DNA from: Roseiarcus sp963770275
GTDB taxonomy: Bacteria > Pseudomonadota > Alphaproteobacteria > Rhizobiales > Beijerinckiaceae
Direction of reading: 5' to 3'
DNA: 64,000 bases
Assembly (NCBI GenBank): GCA_963770275.1
Contig: CAVYPD010000026.1
Coordinates: 144,265-208,264 of the forward strand
Shown: positions 27,852-37,798 of the stretch, piece by piece
Numbering within the stretch: position 1 is the stretch's first letter
Layout of the letters: every line of letters begins with the position of its first letter
Position numbers and translations under genes: made by a program
Notes under the pieces: model-generated
Database searches by the model: none
Told to the model about the DNA's origin: nothing
What the model saw: the letters and a program-made list of their open reading frames with translations, nothing else

Positions 27852-29498
27852 CTACGCTCCGGCTGGCTCCACGCGTCGATTCCGAGCCTGATCACCGCGT
27901 TCAGCCGCAATGAGAAATTCGATGCGCGGGGGAGCGATTAGCATCTCCCGGATTTCGTCCTCAAGCACTCGATCGGCGTTGGTAACCCGCTCGCGCAAAT
28001 GCATGAGCTCGAGCCACGATTCGATCAGATAGGCTTCTTCATAGCGGCCGAGGTCGCCCGCGTCCTCAAAGATTCCCCATGCGAATGCGCCGTCGCGGCG
28101 GCGCTCAAATCCGAGCTCGTCGAGAGCTCGCACGAACGCGGCGCTGTCTTTGGGGTCGATCCGGTACTCGATCTTGACCAGGACGGGCCCACGATCGTTA
28201 TCGATTTCCTCCCGGGTTTCCGGCAGGTTCCAATGCTGGGAGGGCGAAAGGTCAAGCGCCCCTCGCTGCAGCTTCCATCCCCAAGTGAGGGGAATCGCCA
28301 CAACGGCGCCTCCGGCGGCGATGAGCAGCGCGGCCGAAAGTCCGAATCTCGCGGCAATCTCGCCCCAAGCCGCGCTGCACAAAGTCATTGTCCCAAAGAT
28401 GACGGTCAGAAACACCGCGAGGCCGCGGCCTCGCACCCAATCTGGCAAGACATTCTGTGCCGAGGTGTAAAGGCAGGTCAGGTTGTTAACCCACGCCACT
28501 CCGGCGAGCAGGCAGGCGCAAAGCGAAATCGGGAGGTCCTGGGCGATAGCGAACAGCGTCAACGCGCACACGGTCAGGAGCGTTCCGGCCGCGACCAGCC
28601 GATCAGCCCCGAACTTGCGGCGCAATTTTTCATGTCCAAGCGATCCGACGATCGCTCCAACGCTGATCGCGCTGAGCAGAATCCCATAGTGCTCCGCGCC
28701 TTGCCCGGTTCGTCGAGCGATCAACGGCAAGAGCCCCCAATACGCCGCGGTAAACGGATAGATCGCAAGGGTCCGCGCGAGCGTGGCCCACATGAGGCGA
28801 TTGTTCGCGGTATGCCGAAGGCCTGTGCGCAGAGCGCTGCTCAATCTTTCGGCGGGCAGGGACGCTCTCTGCCGCCCTGGCGCGCGCCACCAGGTGAGCG
28901 CGGCGATCACCATGAGATTGGCGCCGACAAATATCCAAAGCGGCGCCGCCGCCCCGTAGCGTACGATGATGAATCCGCCAAGCGCAGGACCGAGCGTGCG
29001 GCTGAGGTTGTAGCCAACGCTATGCGCAGCCATTGCCCCCGGCATTACGGGCTTCGGCACGAGTTGCGGCACGATCGATAGCCAGGCGGGCGCATTGAGG
29101 GACCAAGCCGCGCTGAGCACAAATGTCGTCAAAAGCAACAGCACTGGAGACACGAAATCGAGCGCCACCACGGCGGCGAAGATCGCCATCAACGCAGCGA
29201 TCGCGTAGGAGACGGCGACGATCATCCGACGCGGATCGACGATGTCGGCGATGGCGCCGGCGGGAAGCGTGAACAGAAAAATCGGCAGCGTGGTTGCGGT
29301 GTGCAGCAGCGAGACGTCGAACGGGTTGAGGTCGAATGTCGTCATCAACCAGCCGGACGCCGTGTCGTACATGGCGATGCCGATCAGCGCGCAGGTGCTC
29401 GCCGTCCAGACGATCGCGAACGCCGGATGGGCGAACGCGCCAAGCATCGTTGACCGGTTGGAGGGCGGTTCCTGACTGAAGCGAAAGTTCATCTTCAA
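27852..29498 (-). CDS. MFS exporter of the MFS_3 family with C-terminal ferredoxin-like domain, copy A
   Basis: A 548-residue protein. Residues about 1-420 form a twelve-segment major facilitator domain with LPAGAIADIVDPRRM (loop 2-3 motif) and NAPAWLSIVPQLVPK typical of the MFS_3 (EntS-like) export family. Residues about 430-548 form a soluble domain beginning GPVLVKIEYRIDPKDSAAF, resembling antibiotic biosynthesis monooxygenase-like ferredoxin folds. A full paralogue is encoded divergently at 29976-31669. The oxidoreductase that follows may act on the same compound. Frame intact. Confidence 0.8.
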   Translation of the reverse strand: MKMNFRFSQEPPSNRSTMLGAFAHPAFAIVWTASTCALIGIAMYDTASGWLMTTFDLNPFDVSLLHTATTLPIFLFTLPAGAIADIVDPRRMIVAVSYAIAALMAIFAAVVALDFVSPVLLLLTTFVLSAAWSLNAPAWLSIVPQLVPKPVMPGAMAAHSVGYNLSRTLGPALGGFIIVRYGAAAPLWIFVGANLMVIAALTWWRAPGRQRASLPAERLSSALRTGLRHTANNRLMWATLARTLAIYPFTAAYWGLLPLIARRTGQGAEHYGILLSAISVGAIVGSLGHEKLRRKFGADRLVAAGTLLTVCALTLFAIAQDLPISLCACLLAGVAWVNNLTCLYTSAQNVLPDWVRGRGLAVFLTVIFGTMTLCSAAWGEIAARFGLSAALLIAAGGAVVAIPLTWGWKLQRGALDLSPSQHWNLPETREEIDNDRGPVLVKIEYRIDPKDSAAFVRALDELGFERRRDGAFAWGIFEDAGDLGRYEEAYLIESWLELMHLRERVTNADRVLEDEIREMLIAPPRIEFLIAAERGDQARNRRVEPAGA

Positions 29499-29523
29499 TT
29501 CGCTCCTCGGCGGACCCGCGCGC

Positions 29524-29765
29524 CTAGTGTGAGACGAGCGCGCAGCTCTCGTCCCTCTTGAGAAGGTCCCGGGTCACGCCGCCGAGCCGCCACTCGCGCA
29601 ATGGCTGCAGCCGAATGGGTTATTGCGCAAGCCATAGCAAGCAGGCCGGAGAAGGCCTTTCTTTCGATTACGTCGAGGGGAACTCCGCTTCGACAACCGC
29701 CACACGCTCGCGAAATTTGTCGAGTTCGTGGCGGCGCGCTTCGCCGAGACCAATAGTCACCACGT
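29524..29765 (-). pseudogene. Remnant of a universal stress protein (UspA family)
   Basis: On the minus strand, one frame reads PLDVIERKAFSGLLAMACAI then THS, and another reads REWRLGGVTRDLLKRDESCA then LVSH and a stop at 29524. Together these match the C-terminal half of UspA proteins (ADLLVMG-x-x-x-HSxLREWxLGGVTRxLL). A change of frame separates the two near 29585, and the N-terminal half is not convincing. It lies in the control region between the two divergent MFS genes. Confidence 0.55.
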
Positions 29766-29975
29766 ATGAGTACGTTGAACGGTTTTGCGCGGACGTCGAT
29801 GAGATAGCGGACGGGACAGATCGTGCTGAATAACCTGTAGGTCACTTTTTGAGCAGCCGCACCCATCTGTGGCTGTCGCTTTTCGCACTGCGGCGCCTTG
29901 AAACTTTGCGCGCTGTTCGCCATTTGATCCTAGACTTCGGTGAGATATTAACCGGTCCGATTTCTCGCTCTTCCG

Positions 29976-31669
29976 ATGGGGATCTTGTTGTCTAGCGAGT
30001 CCACCGCCAAGTCGGACGCGCCTGCAGCGGGTGATTGGCGCTGGGGCGTTTTCGGCAATTTGGCGTTCACGGTCATGCTGATCGCGAGCTCCGCGTCGAA
30101 CGTCGGGTTCGCCATGTTCGACACCTCGTCGAACTGGCTCATGACCAGCCTTAATCCAGATCCGATGATGGTGTCGGCCGTACAGGTCGCCACCACCCTG
30201 CCAATGTTTCTCCTGACCCTTCCCGCGGGCGCGCTGACCGACATCATCGACGCGCGCCGCATGTTGATCGGCGCTCAGATTGCGGTGACTGCAATATCGA
30301 TTGTCTTCGCGACAGTCGTCACGATGCATTGGGCGACGCCGACTGTGGTGCTGGCGACGGCATTTTGCCTGGGCGGCAGCGGGGCCCTTGCGGCGCCGGC
30401 GTGGCTGGTCATCACGCCGATGCTGGTGCCGAAACACGATCTGGATAGCGCGATCGCGATCAACAACGCGAGCTACAACGTGAGTCGCGCAGTCGGCCCG
30501 GCCCTTGCCGGCTTGGCGATCGCGGCCTTCAGCATCGCTTTGCCGTTCTGGTGTTTTTGCGCCGGCAATATCGCGGTCCTCGGCGCCCTGATTTGGTGGC
30601 GCGCCCCACGCCGCACAAGGGAGACCCTTCCCGCGGAGCGCCTTGTGAGCGCGCTACGCACGGGCCTGCGCTACGCCAGAAACAATCGCGATATCGACTC
30701 AACGCTCATCCGCGCCGTCGGTTTTTTTCCGTTTGCGAGCGCTTATTGGGCGCTTCTGCCTCTGGTCGCACGCACGCAGATGCACAATGGACCGGAAGTC
30801 TACGGCATCCTTCTCGGCATGATCGGCGTCGGTTCGATTCTCGGATCCTTCGCGCTCGACAGCCTCAAGGCGCGCCTCGGTCCAGATCGGCTAGCTACGC
30901 TTGGGACCTTTGGCACAATTCTCGCGCTCGGGCTCTATGGCGCTGCCCGAGAGCCGGTCATCGCAGCGCTCGCGAGCCTGATTGCGGGCGCGTCGTGGAT
31001 CACGATGATGACAACGCTGTTCGTCTCAGCGCAGGTTGCGTTGCCGGAGTGGGTCCGCGGGCGGGGCCTCGCGCTTTTTCTCACAGCGTTTTTCGGCGCG
31101 ATGACACTTGGCAGCGCGGTTTGGGGCAAGGTCGCGAGCGTCCAGGGAGTGCCTACCGCCCTTTTTCTCGCCGCGGCGTGTGCGGCAATCGGGATGGTCG
31201 TAACCGCGCGGTGGAGATTGCAAACCGCTGCCGCGCTCGACCTCACGCCATCGATGCACTGGCGGACGCCGGTGTTCGTGCACCCGGTTGAGGACGATCA
31301 GGGGCCGATCCTGGTCACGGTCGAATATCGGATCGACCCGAAGGACATCAAACCTTTCTCAGGCTGATCCATGAAATCGGCCTCGAGCGAAAACGCGACG
31401 GCGCTTATGCGTGGGGTGTTTTTGAGGACACGCAGGTCAGCGGCCGGATCGTCGAGACCTTTCTCATTCAGTCGGTGCTCGAACTCAGGCATCTGCGCAC
31501 GCGGGTGACGATCGCCGACCGCTTGATCGAGGAACAGGCGGGCGCGTTCCTCAAGGAGCCGCGGAAGCTGACGTTTCTTGTCGCGCCGAGGCGCCACCGT
31601 CAGAAACGACGGAAGGGATCGAAAGGGCTTGCGCCGAAGGCGGCCCGAGAACCCGCTCCCGTCGGGTAG
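29976..31669 (+). CDS. MFS exporter of the MFS_3 family with C-terminal ferredoxin-like domain, copy B; frame shifted near 31360
   Basis: About 564 residues when joined. It mirrors copy A: same order of segments, LPAGALTDIIDARRM, APAWLVITPMLVPK, and a C-terminal soluble domain starting GPILVTVEYRIDPKD. The frame changes inside that domain near 31360 and continues RLIHEIGLERKRDGAYAWG to a stop at 31667-31669. This is one of the few net -1 events in the window. The start ATG at 29976 has no strong ribosome site. The two copies lie back to back with about 480 bases between starts. Confidence 0.75.
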
Positions 31670-31678
31670 GGGGCGTCG

Positions 31679-32536
31679 TCAATCGGAGTCTATCGCGCCG
31701 GTGCGGGCAGGGCGCTTCGAGTCAGCGATCGGCTTCGCCATCAAGCGAAGAACTTCGTCCTCAGTCGCGACGCGATGAAAGCGGTCGAGCAGCGCCGACG
31801 CGTTCGAACGCTTCATGCAAGTAAGATCCAGGGGGTGGGCAAGCCCAGAAATCGTAGCCGCTCCACGCGATCGCCTCGCTCCAGAGGTGCACGAAGTTCG
31901 CCCCGCGCGCCGCGTTCGCGACCCATTCACGGTAGCTAGGCAGGAACAGCTTCCAGAATTGCTCGGGTTCGATCGGATAGCAGACATGCGAATCGAGGGC
32001 ATGCTGGGTAAGGTTGTGCTTGTCGAGGACGGGCGTCAGCAGGAACGGGCCGATCGCGCCCCATCTCTGGTCGACATCGATCGCGGCGTCCGCCGCCGCG
32101 ATCAGTTCAGTAAGAGCCGGACTCGTCGGCGGAAGCCTCAGCACCGCATTGTTGACGAGGCTCGTCCCGACTGCGTCGGCCTGGCGGCAGAACACGATAG
32201 CCTTCGTTCTCAAAGGCCGGCTTGCTCAAGCAGAGCATGTCGGTGTCGACCCAGCAGCAGCCCGTCTGCCGGATCATCCGATAGCGAAACATATCCGCAA
32301 AGGTCGCGAGCGACGGCTTGCCGTTGGCGATGAATCTGCGGGTCAGCGATTCATCGGGGCAGATCGTCCGCGCGTCCGCGTGGCGGACCTCCCGGAGGCA
32401 GCTCGAGATGCGGATCATAGGTGAAGACGCGCAGGCTTACGCCCGCTTGAGGAAATGAGCTAAGGCACGCGTAAGCGAAGGGGTTGAGCTGTCCATGCCA
32501 GAAGGACGCGAATTCGCAGTCGTCGACCAGAGTCAC
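31679..32536 (-). CDS. DXD-type glycosyltransferase, three frame shifts
   Basis: About 285 residues when joined. LVDDCEFASFWHGQLNPFAY opens the protein, CCWVDTDMLCLSKP holds the DXD sugar-nucleotide/metal motif, and SYREWVANAARGANFVHLWS is near the end, as in the capsular/GT32-like group that uses a nucleotide sugar in the cytosol. Shifts (each net +1) occur near 32385, 32205 and 31820. The GTG start at 32536 overlaps the stop codon of the methyltransferase gene (GTGA), so the pair is coupled. It probably modifies a surface glycan or a secreted small molecule. Confidence 0.65.
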
Positions 32537-33258
32537 TCGATCCTCGCCAGCACGTTGCGGCCGGCTTCCTCCCAGTCGTCGAAGAACGTCTCGGTCTTCA
32601 AATCCCCGCGAGATACGAATTCGCAATAGACGTCGAAGATCCAGCTCGCATGGACGTCATCGAGCAGAACATGCCGGCCGCGCTGGCCGCTGGCGATACG
32701 AATGCAATTGCTCATGTCTGAGCGGCAGACTTCGTCGGTGTGGCCGCCGTCGACGTGAAAAATGTCGAACGCAAGCTCGGCGCGGCGGCTGACTAGCCAA
32801 GGGAGAACTTCGCGTGAATCGCCGGTAAACAAGTGCACGCGCCCTGGAAACTCCCCTTTGAGGAAATCGACGCATTCGGCCGTATAGGCGTGCGACATGA
32901 TGTCGACGCCGTAATATTCGAGTCGCGGGTTCGATGACAGCGCCAGCAGCGCGCTGTGGCCGGCGTTGACGCCGACTTCGAGCAGCCGCTCTTTAAATCG
33001 CACCGCGCGCCATGCGTTGCGGCGAGCCGGGGCGAGCCCGTCCTCCGGAGGCTGGTCGACATAACGATTGTCAAGGTCGGCGTAGAAGATGTTGCCCTCC
33101 AAGCGTTCGCCGGATTGCTTCACGAGCTCGGCAATGCGCTCGAGACGCGAGCGGAACGGCTCGGCGAAGACCTCGTCAAGAGTGTCGCGCCGTATCGAAT
33201 AATCGGGAATTTCCGTTGGAGGAATAGGCTTCCCAGGAAGAAGCCTGCGGCCGTTCAT
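32533..33258 (-). CDS. Class I SAM-dependent methyltransferase (Methyltransf_24-like)
   Basis: A 241-residue protein. LLEVGVNAGHSALLAL is SAM motif I, YYGVDIMSHAYTAECVDFL motif II, FDIFHVDGGHTDEV the D-G-G-H motif, and HVLLDDVHASWI the later acidic strand. It is of the same broad class as the protein at 17521-18270 but not closely similar. Its stop overlaps the start of the glycosyltransferase, so the two likely act in the same sugar pathway. Start ATG at 33258, frame intact. Confidence 0.7.
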   Translation of the reverse strand: MNGRRLLPGKPIPPTEIPDYSIRRDTLDEVFAEPFRSRLERIAELVKQSGERLEGNIFYADLDNRYVDQPPEDGLAPARRNAWRAVRFKERLLEVGVNAGHSALLALSSNPRLEYYGVDIMSHAYTAECVDFLKGEFPGRVHLFTGDSREVLPWLVSRRAELAFDIFHVDGGHTDEVCRSDMSNCIRIASGQRGRHVLLDDVHASWIFDVYCEFVSRGDLKTETFFDDWEEAGRNVLARIE

Positions 33259-33531
33259 CGTTGCGAAGCCTTTTTTCTCGCCGTTGACAGCGATCTATCG
33301 CTGGTCCTTGGTTCCTTTTGCGCCTATGGCACGGTTTCGCCTGTCAATGAAATGGTGATCGTCACAATTGCTCCTCGGGCCAGCCGCCGCCTATGGGGTC
33401 CTCTTGATTCTTGATTCGAGTAATTCCTATATTGGCGTGCTTTATATTCCCAATCGACATGATAGGGGCCTTAATGCTTGCGCTCGGCTCGCAACCGTTG
33501 AGCGCGGTTCGAGCGAGCGGAGCGACTGAGG

Positions 33532-34088
33532 ATGCGGCGACGTCTGCGAATTGAGGGCTACGCGATTGCGTCGGCCGACGGCATGATCGCGGACGCGACC
33601 GGATTTATGCCCAACTCGCTCAAATTCGAGGCCGACCAACGTTTTTTTCTTGGAGTCGCTCGATCGGGTGCAGGTGGTCTGCCACGGCCGCCTGTCGCAC
33701 GAGGGCGACCCCGAATCGCCCGATCGCCGCCGCCTGATCCTCACCCGGCGGGTGCCGGATCTTGCTCCCGATCCTGACAATCCGAACACCTGGCTGTGGA
33801 ACCCCGCCGGCGCGACATTGGAAGAGGCGTGCGCCGCGGTCGGCTGCGGGGACGGGACACTGGCGATCGCGGGAGGAACTGAGGTTTTCAGCTTGTTTCT
33901 CAAGATTGGCTATGACGTCTTCTATCTCGCGCGCGCTGAGCAGGTGCGCCTGCCCGGCGGCGTGCCGGTCTTCTGCCAAGGTCGGTTCGGCCAGTCGCCT
34001 GAGGACGTTCTTCGAGACGCGGGTTTGACAGCCGGCCGAAACTCGGCAGCTCGAGCACGAGGTGTCTCTCGTCAAATGGACCGCGTGA
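33532..34088 (+). CDS. RibD C-terminal / dihydrofolate reductase-like protein, two frame shifts
   Basis: About 184 residues when joined. The parts read IEGYAIASADGMIADATGF, then SLDRVQVVCHGRLSHEG, LILTRRVPDL, GTLAIAGGTEVFSLFL and RQLEHEVSLVKWTA. The SADGMIAD start and the AGGTEVF motif (NADPH-binding glycine pair) fit the reductase fold shared by dihydrofolate reductase and the RibD C-terminal domain. Shifts near 33652 (next to a run of seven T) and near 34045 are each net +1. The reductive substrate is not determined. Most conserved segments survive. Confidence 0.6.
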
Positions 34089-34252
34089 CTTAGACGAACT
34101 GGCGCAAGTGCACGGCCACGGGCAGCGCCATTTAGGCGATTGCCGAGGGGCGGCTCCGACCGGGTCCCTTCAACTCGCCCATATTTGTCGATAGGGAGCC
34201 GGCTTGAGACAGGGGCCGAGCGGATCTCTCGCCTCCGGCCGGACTCCCGTGC

Positions 34253-36088
34253 GTGCCTTCCGACAGCGATGCGTCTATGGATGAGCGGATGACGACTGAG
34301 CCGGCAAACCGCGCAGCGTCCATGGCGGCGCTGCTTCCGCTTGTCCGCTATGGCCGGCGCTATCTCGGTCGCGCGAGCGCGGCGCTGGCGGCGCTGACAA
34401 TCTCCTCCGCCGCGACATTGGCCGTGCCGTTCGCGCTGCGTTCGATGATCGATTTCGGCTTCTCGAAAGAGAGCGGCGGCGCGATCAACGTCTATTTTCT
34501 CGCCATGGGCGCCCTGGTGGTCGTCATCGCGCTGGCAGCCGCCACCCGGTACTATCTGGTGACCACGCTCGGCGAGCGGGTGGTCGCCGATTTGAGACGC
34601 GACGTGTTCGCGCATTTGTCGCGTCTCGACGCCTCGTTCTACGACAGCGCGCGAACCGGCGAGCTCGTGTCGCGTCTCACCGCCGACACGACGCAGATCA
34701 AGGCGGCTTTCGGCGCCTCGGCCTCGATCGCCTTGCGCAACCTCTTCATGTTCATCGGCGCAACCGCGCTGATGATCTACACGAGCCCCAAACTGTCGGC
34801 TTTGGTGCTGGTCGCCATTCCTGTCATCGCTGCGCCGCTGATCGCCTCGGGCCGCGTGGTCCGCCGCCGGTCGCGGCGCGCGCAGGATACGCTTGCCGAG
34901 GCGACCGCCTTCGCTTCGGAGAGCCTCGGCGCCGTGCGCACCATGCAGGCCTTCGGCGCCGAGGGCGTCAGTCAGGCGCGTTTCGGCGACGAGATCGAAA
35001 GCGCCTATGGCGCGGCGCGCGACGCCGCCGCCACCCGTTCGCTCCTCATCGCGATTGCGGTTTCGCTCGCTTTCTGCAGCGTCGTGTTCGTTCTGTGGCT
35101 CGGCGCGCGCGACGTGCTGGCGGGGCGGATGAGCGGCGGACTTTTGTCGCAATTCGTGCTGTTCGCCGTGCTTGGCGCGACTTCGCTCGGCGAATTGTCG
35201 CAGGTGTGGAACGAGGTCTCCGCCGCCGCCGGTTCGGCCGGTCGGATCGCCGAACTTCTGGCCGTCAAGCCGCGCATCGTCGCGCCGACGAAGCCCACGC
35301 GCATGCCTTCGCCGCCGCGCGGCGCGATCGAGTTCAGGCATGTCAGCTTCTCGTATCCGAGCGCGCCCGACGTTCGTGTCCTGGAGGACCTCAGTTTCTC
35401 GATCGCGCCGGGCGAACGGGTCGCCATCGTCGGCCCCTCCGGGGCCGGCAAGTCGACCATATTCCAGCTCATCATGCGCTTTTACGACGCCGACGAGGGC
35501 CAGGTCCTTGTCGATGGCGTCGACGTCAAGGCGGTCGATCCAAAGGATCTGCGCGAGCGCATCGCGCCGGTCCAGCAGGAGGCCGCGATTTTCGGCGCGA
35601 CGGTCGCCGAAAACATCGCCTACGGGCGCGCCGAGGCGAGCGAGTTCGCGATCGAAGAAGCGGCGCGGCGAGCGGCGGCGGACGGGTTTGTCCGTGAGCT
35701 TGGGCTGGGCTATGCGACGAAGCTCGGCGAGCGCGGCGTGACGCTGTCCGGAGGGCAGAGGCAAAGGCTCGCGATCGCGCGGGCTATTCTCAAGGACTCG
35801 CCGATCCTGCTGCTCGACGAAGCGACGTCGGCCCTCGACGCGGAGAACGAGGCGCTGGTGCAAAGCGCGCTCGACGACGTGATGACCGGCCGCACGACGC
35901 TGGTGATCGCGCATCGGCTTGCGACCGTGCTGAAGGCCGACCGAATTCTGGTAATGGAGGCGGGCCGCATCGTCGAGGAGGGCGATCACGCTTCGCTCGT
36001 CGCGCGAAACGGCGTCTATGCGCGTCTCGCGCGGCTGCAATTCGAATCCGGCGCGGCCGCGCTCAGCGAGGCGAATGCGGCGAGCTAG
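34253..36088 (+). CDS. ABC exporter, fused membrane and ATPase domains
   Basis: A 611-residue half-transporter that would act as a homodimer. Residues about 30-330 form a six-segment type-1 exporter domain. The ATPase domain has Walker A GPSGAGKST at about residue 396, Q-loop PVQQEAAIFG, signature LSGGQRQRLAIARA, Walker B ILLLDEATSALD and the switch histidine VIAHRL. MsbA/LmrA-like proteins export lipids or drugs; this one has no domain that narrows the substrate. GTG at 34253 and ATG at 34277 are both possible starts. A very long antisense open frame here is a shadow. Confidence 0.88.
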   Translation: MPSDSDASMDERMTTEPANRAASMAALLPLVRYGRRYLGRASAALAALTISSAATLAVPFALRSMIDFGFSKESGGAINVYFLAMGALVVVIALAAATRYYLVTTLGERVVADLRRDVFAHLSRLDASFYDSARTGELVSRLTADTTQIKAAFGASASIALRNLFMFIGATALMIYTSPKLSALVLVAIPVIAAPLIASGRVVRRRSRRAQDTLAEATAFASESLGAVRTMQAFGAEGVSQARFGDEIESAYGAARDAAATRSLLIAIAVSLAFCSVVFVLWLGARDVLAGRMSGGLLSQFVLFAVLGATSLGELSQVWNEVSAAAGSAGRIAELLAVKPRIVAPTKPTRMPSPPRGAIEFRHVSFSYPSAPDVRVLEDLSFSIAPGERVAIVGPSGAGKSTIFQLIMRFYDADEGQVLVDGVDVKAVDPKDLRERIAPVQQEAAIFGATVAENIAYGRAEASEFAIEEAARRAAADGFVRELGLGYATKLGERGVTLSGGQRQRLAIARAILKDSPILLLDEATSALDAENEALVQSALDDVMTGRTTLVIAHRLATVLKADRILVMEAGRIVEEGDHASLVARNGVYARLARLQFESGAAALSEANAAS

Positions 36089-36209
36089 CGGCGGCCTCAC
36101 TTTTGCGGTCGACGGCCATTCCAATTATGGTAGAGGTCTCCCGCCCGCGCTTTGCCGCGATGGCGTTCGAAGGCGCCGCGACCTGGCGCGCTACTTTAGG
36201 CGAAGCTGA

Positions 36210-37162
36210 GTGACCGTTCGATCGACAACAGTTGCGCGTGAGAGCCGCGTCCGTAAGCCGGCGCCCGCGCGGCCGTGGGACGGGGTTCTCGATCATCTTG
36301 TCCTGCTCAAGCCCCGGGTCATGTCGCTCGTCGTCTTCACCGGCGCAGTCGGCTTCGCCCTTGCGCCGGCGCCGATGGACTGGATGAAGCTCCTCGCCAC
36401 GCTCTCGGCGATGGCCGGAGGGGCAGGGGCCTGCGGCGCGCTCAACATGTGGTGGGACGCCGACATCGACGCCAATATGGCGCGGACGGCGATGCGCCCG
36501 ATTCCGCGCGGCGTGGTGCCTCCGCTGGAGGCGCTGGCGATCGGAATTCTGCTCTCGATCGTGTCGGTGGCTGCGCTTGCGATCAAGGTCAATGTGCTTG
36601 GCGGCGGCGCTGCTGGCGCTGACCATCGCCATTTACGTTCCGCTCTACACCATGGTTCTCAAGCGCTCGACGCCGCATGAACATCGTCATCGGCGGCGCC
36701 GCTGGCGCGCTGCCGCCCGTGATCGGCTGGGCCGCGGCGATGAACAGCGTTTCGGCCGGCCCGATCGCGATGTTCCTCATCACCTTCCTATGGACGCCGC
36801 CGCATTTCTGGGCGCTCGCTTTGTGCCGCAGCGGCGACTACGAGCGGGTCGGGGTGCCGATGCTGCCCAATGTCGTGGGCCCGGTTAAGACCTGCCGGCA
36901 GATCGTGGCCTATTCCCTTCTGCTCGTTCCAGCGTCGCTCGGGCCGATGCTGATCCCGGGCGTCGGCCTCCTCTATGGCGCTGTCGCTGTTGCGGCGAAC
37001 GCGGGATTCCTCTGGCGCGCGTTCGCCCTGTACCGCCTGCGCGACGGCGAGGAATCGGCGCGGCGCAAGGCGGCGATGGCCCTGTTCGGCTTCTCAATTC
37101 TCTACTTGTTCGTCCTGTTCGCAGCGATGCTCGCCGAGGTCCTGCTGCGGGGACGCGTTTAA
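36210..37162 (+). CDS. ctaB: Protoheme IX farnesyltransferase (heme O synthase), two frame shifts
   Basis: About 316 residues when joined. This membrane prenyltransferase attaches a farnesyl group to heme B to make heme O for terminal oxidases. LLKPRVMSLVVFTGAVGFAL is the first segment, NMWWDADIDANMARTAMRP holds the aspartate-rich prenyl-binding motif, and ITFLWTPPHFWALAL the second conserved region. Shifts near 36599 and 36678 are each net +1; the middle reads AALLALTIAIYVPLYTMVLK. Start GTG at 36210. It is followed by a CoxF-like gene, DUF420 and a COX1-like gene, so this is an oxidase maturation group. Confidence 0.88.
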
Positions 37163-37233
37163 ACCTGGCGGCTCAAACGCGGCTTGTCGCCTGAAGCGCG
37201 AAGCCGGACCTCGAGCCGCCCAACGAAGTCAAC

Positions 37234-37338
37234 ATGGCAAACCTTGACCCAAATGTTAAGCGACGCAACTGGATCGTGCTGATCGTCCTCGTGGCTGTGG
37301 CGCTGGCAGTGTATGTCAGCTTCATGCTGAAGATGTGA
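37234..37338 (+). CDS. CoxF-like small membrane protein, 34 residues
   Basis: The ATG at 37234 encodes MANLDPNVKRRNWIVLIVLV and ends YVSFMLKM: a short charged N-terminus with KRRN, one membrane segment, and a tiny tail. Many alphaproteobacteria have such a single-segment protein directly after ctaB (called CoxF or cytochrome oxidase small assembly protein), which is the basis of this call. It is too short for motif proof. It lies 72 bases after ctaB and 19 bases before the DUF420 gene. Confidence 0.6.
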   Translation: MANLDPNVKRRNWIVLIVLVAVALAVYVSFMLKM

Positions 37339-37356
37339 GCCACAGTTGACGCCGCC

Positions 37357-37791
37357 ATGAACGTCATTCGCGAACTGCCGCATGTGCTCGCCGTCATCAA
37401 TGCGGCGACCATCGTCGTGCTCCTGCGCGCCTACAGTCTCATCCGCGCCCGCGATCGCGAGGGGCACCGGCGCACGATGTTCGTCGCCATCGGCCTCGGC
37501 GTTGCGTTTCTCGCGGTCTATCTCGTCTATCACGCGTTCGCGGGCCTGGCGAAATTTGGCGGGTATGGCGCGATCCGGCCGATCTATTTCACGCTGCTCG
37601 CGATTCACGTGTTTATGGCCTTCGTGGTCGCGGTGCTCGTGCCGGTGACCTTCTACAACGCGCTCAGACAGCGGTTCGCTACGCACAAGCGATTTGCGCG
37701 CTTCACGTTCCCGGCGTGGCTCTTTGTCGCGGTCTCTGGCCTCGTCGTCTACGTGATGGCGGTCCACCTCTATCCGTTGAACGCCAGTTGA
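37357..37791 (+). CDS. DUF420 membrane protein, oxidase assembly associated
   Basis: A 144-residue protein with four membrane segments (about 8-24, 43-62, 78-98, 118-137). It has the histidines typical of DUF420 (HVLAVINAATIV, YHAFAG, IHVFMAF and the last HLYPLN), which may bind copper or haem. DUF420 relatives such as CtaM of Firmicutes help mature heme A-containing oxidases. It is followed after 7 bases by the COX1-like gene, so the two are surely cotranscribed. Frame intact. Confidence 0.8.
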   Translation: MNVIRELPHVLAVINAATIVVLLRAYSLIRARDREGHRRTMFVAIGLGVAFLAVYLVYHAFAGLAKFGGYGAIRPIYFTLLAIHVFMAFVVAVLVPVTFYNALRQRFATHKRFARFTFPAWLFVAVSGLVVYVMAVHLYPLNAS

Positions 37792-37798
37792 CCGTTCC

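Noticed and set aside
29976..31367. Taking the second MFS exporter as a naturally shorter protein
   Set aside because: Bases after 31367 encode the rest of the same C-terminal domain as in the paralogue, so the early stop is due to a frame change.
33620..36124. A very long open frame antisense to the ABC exporter
   Set aside because: Its product is rich in Arg, Asp, Glu and Gly with no family motif, and it mirrors the codon pattern of the intact exporter gene on the other strand. Such shadows are common in GC-rich DNA.
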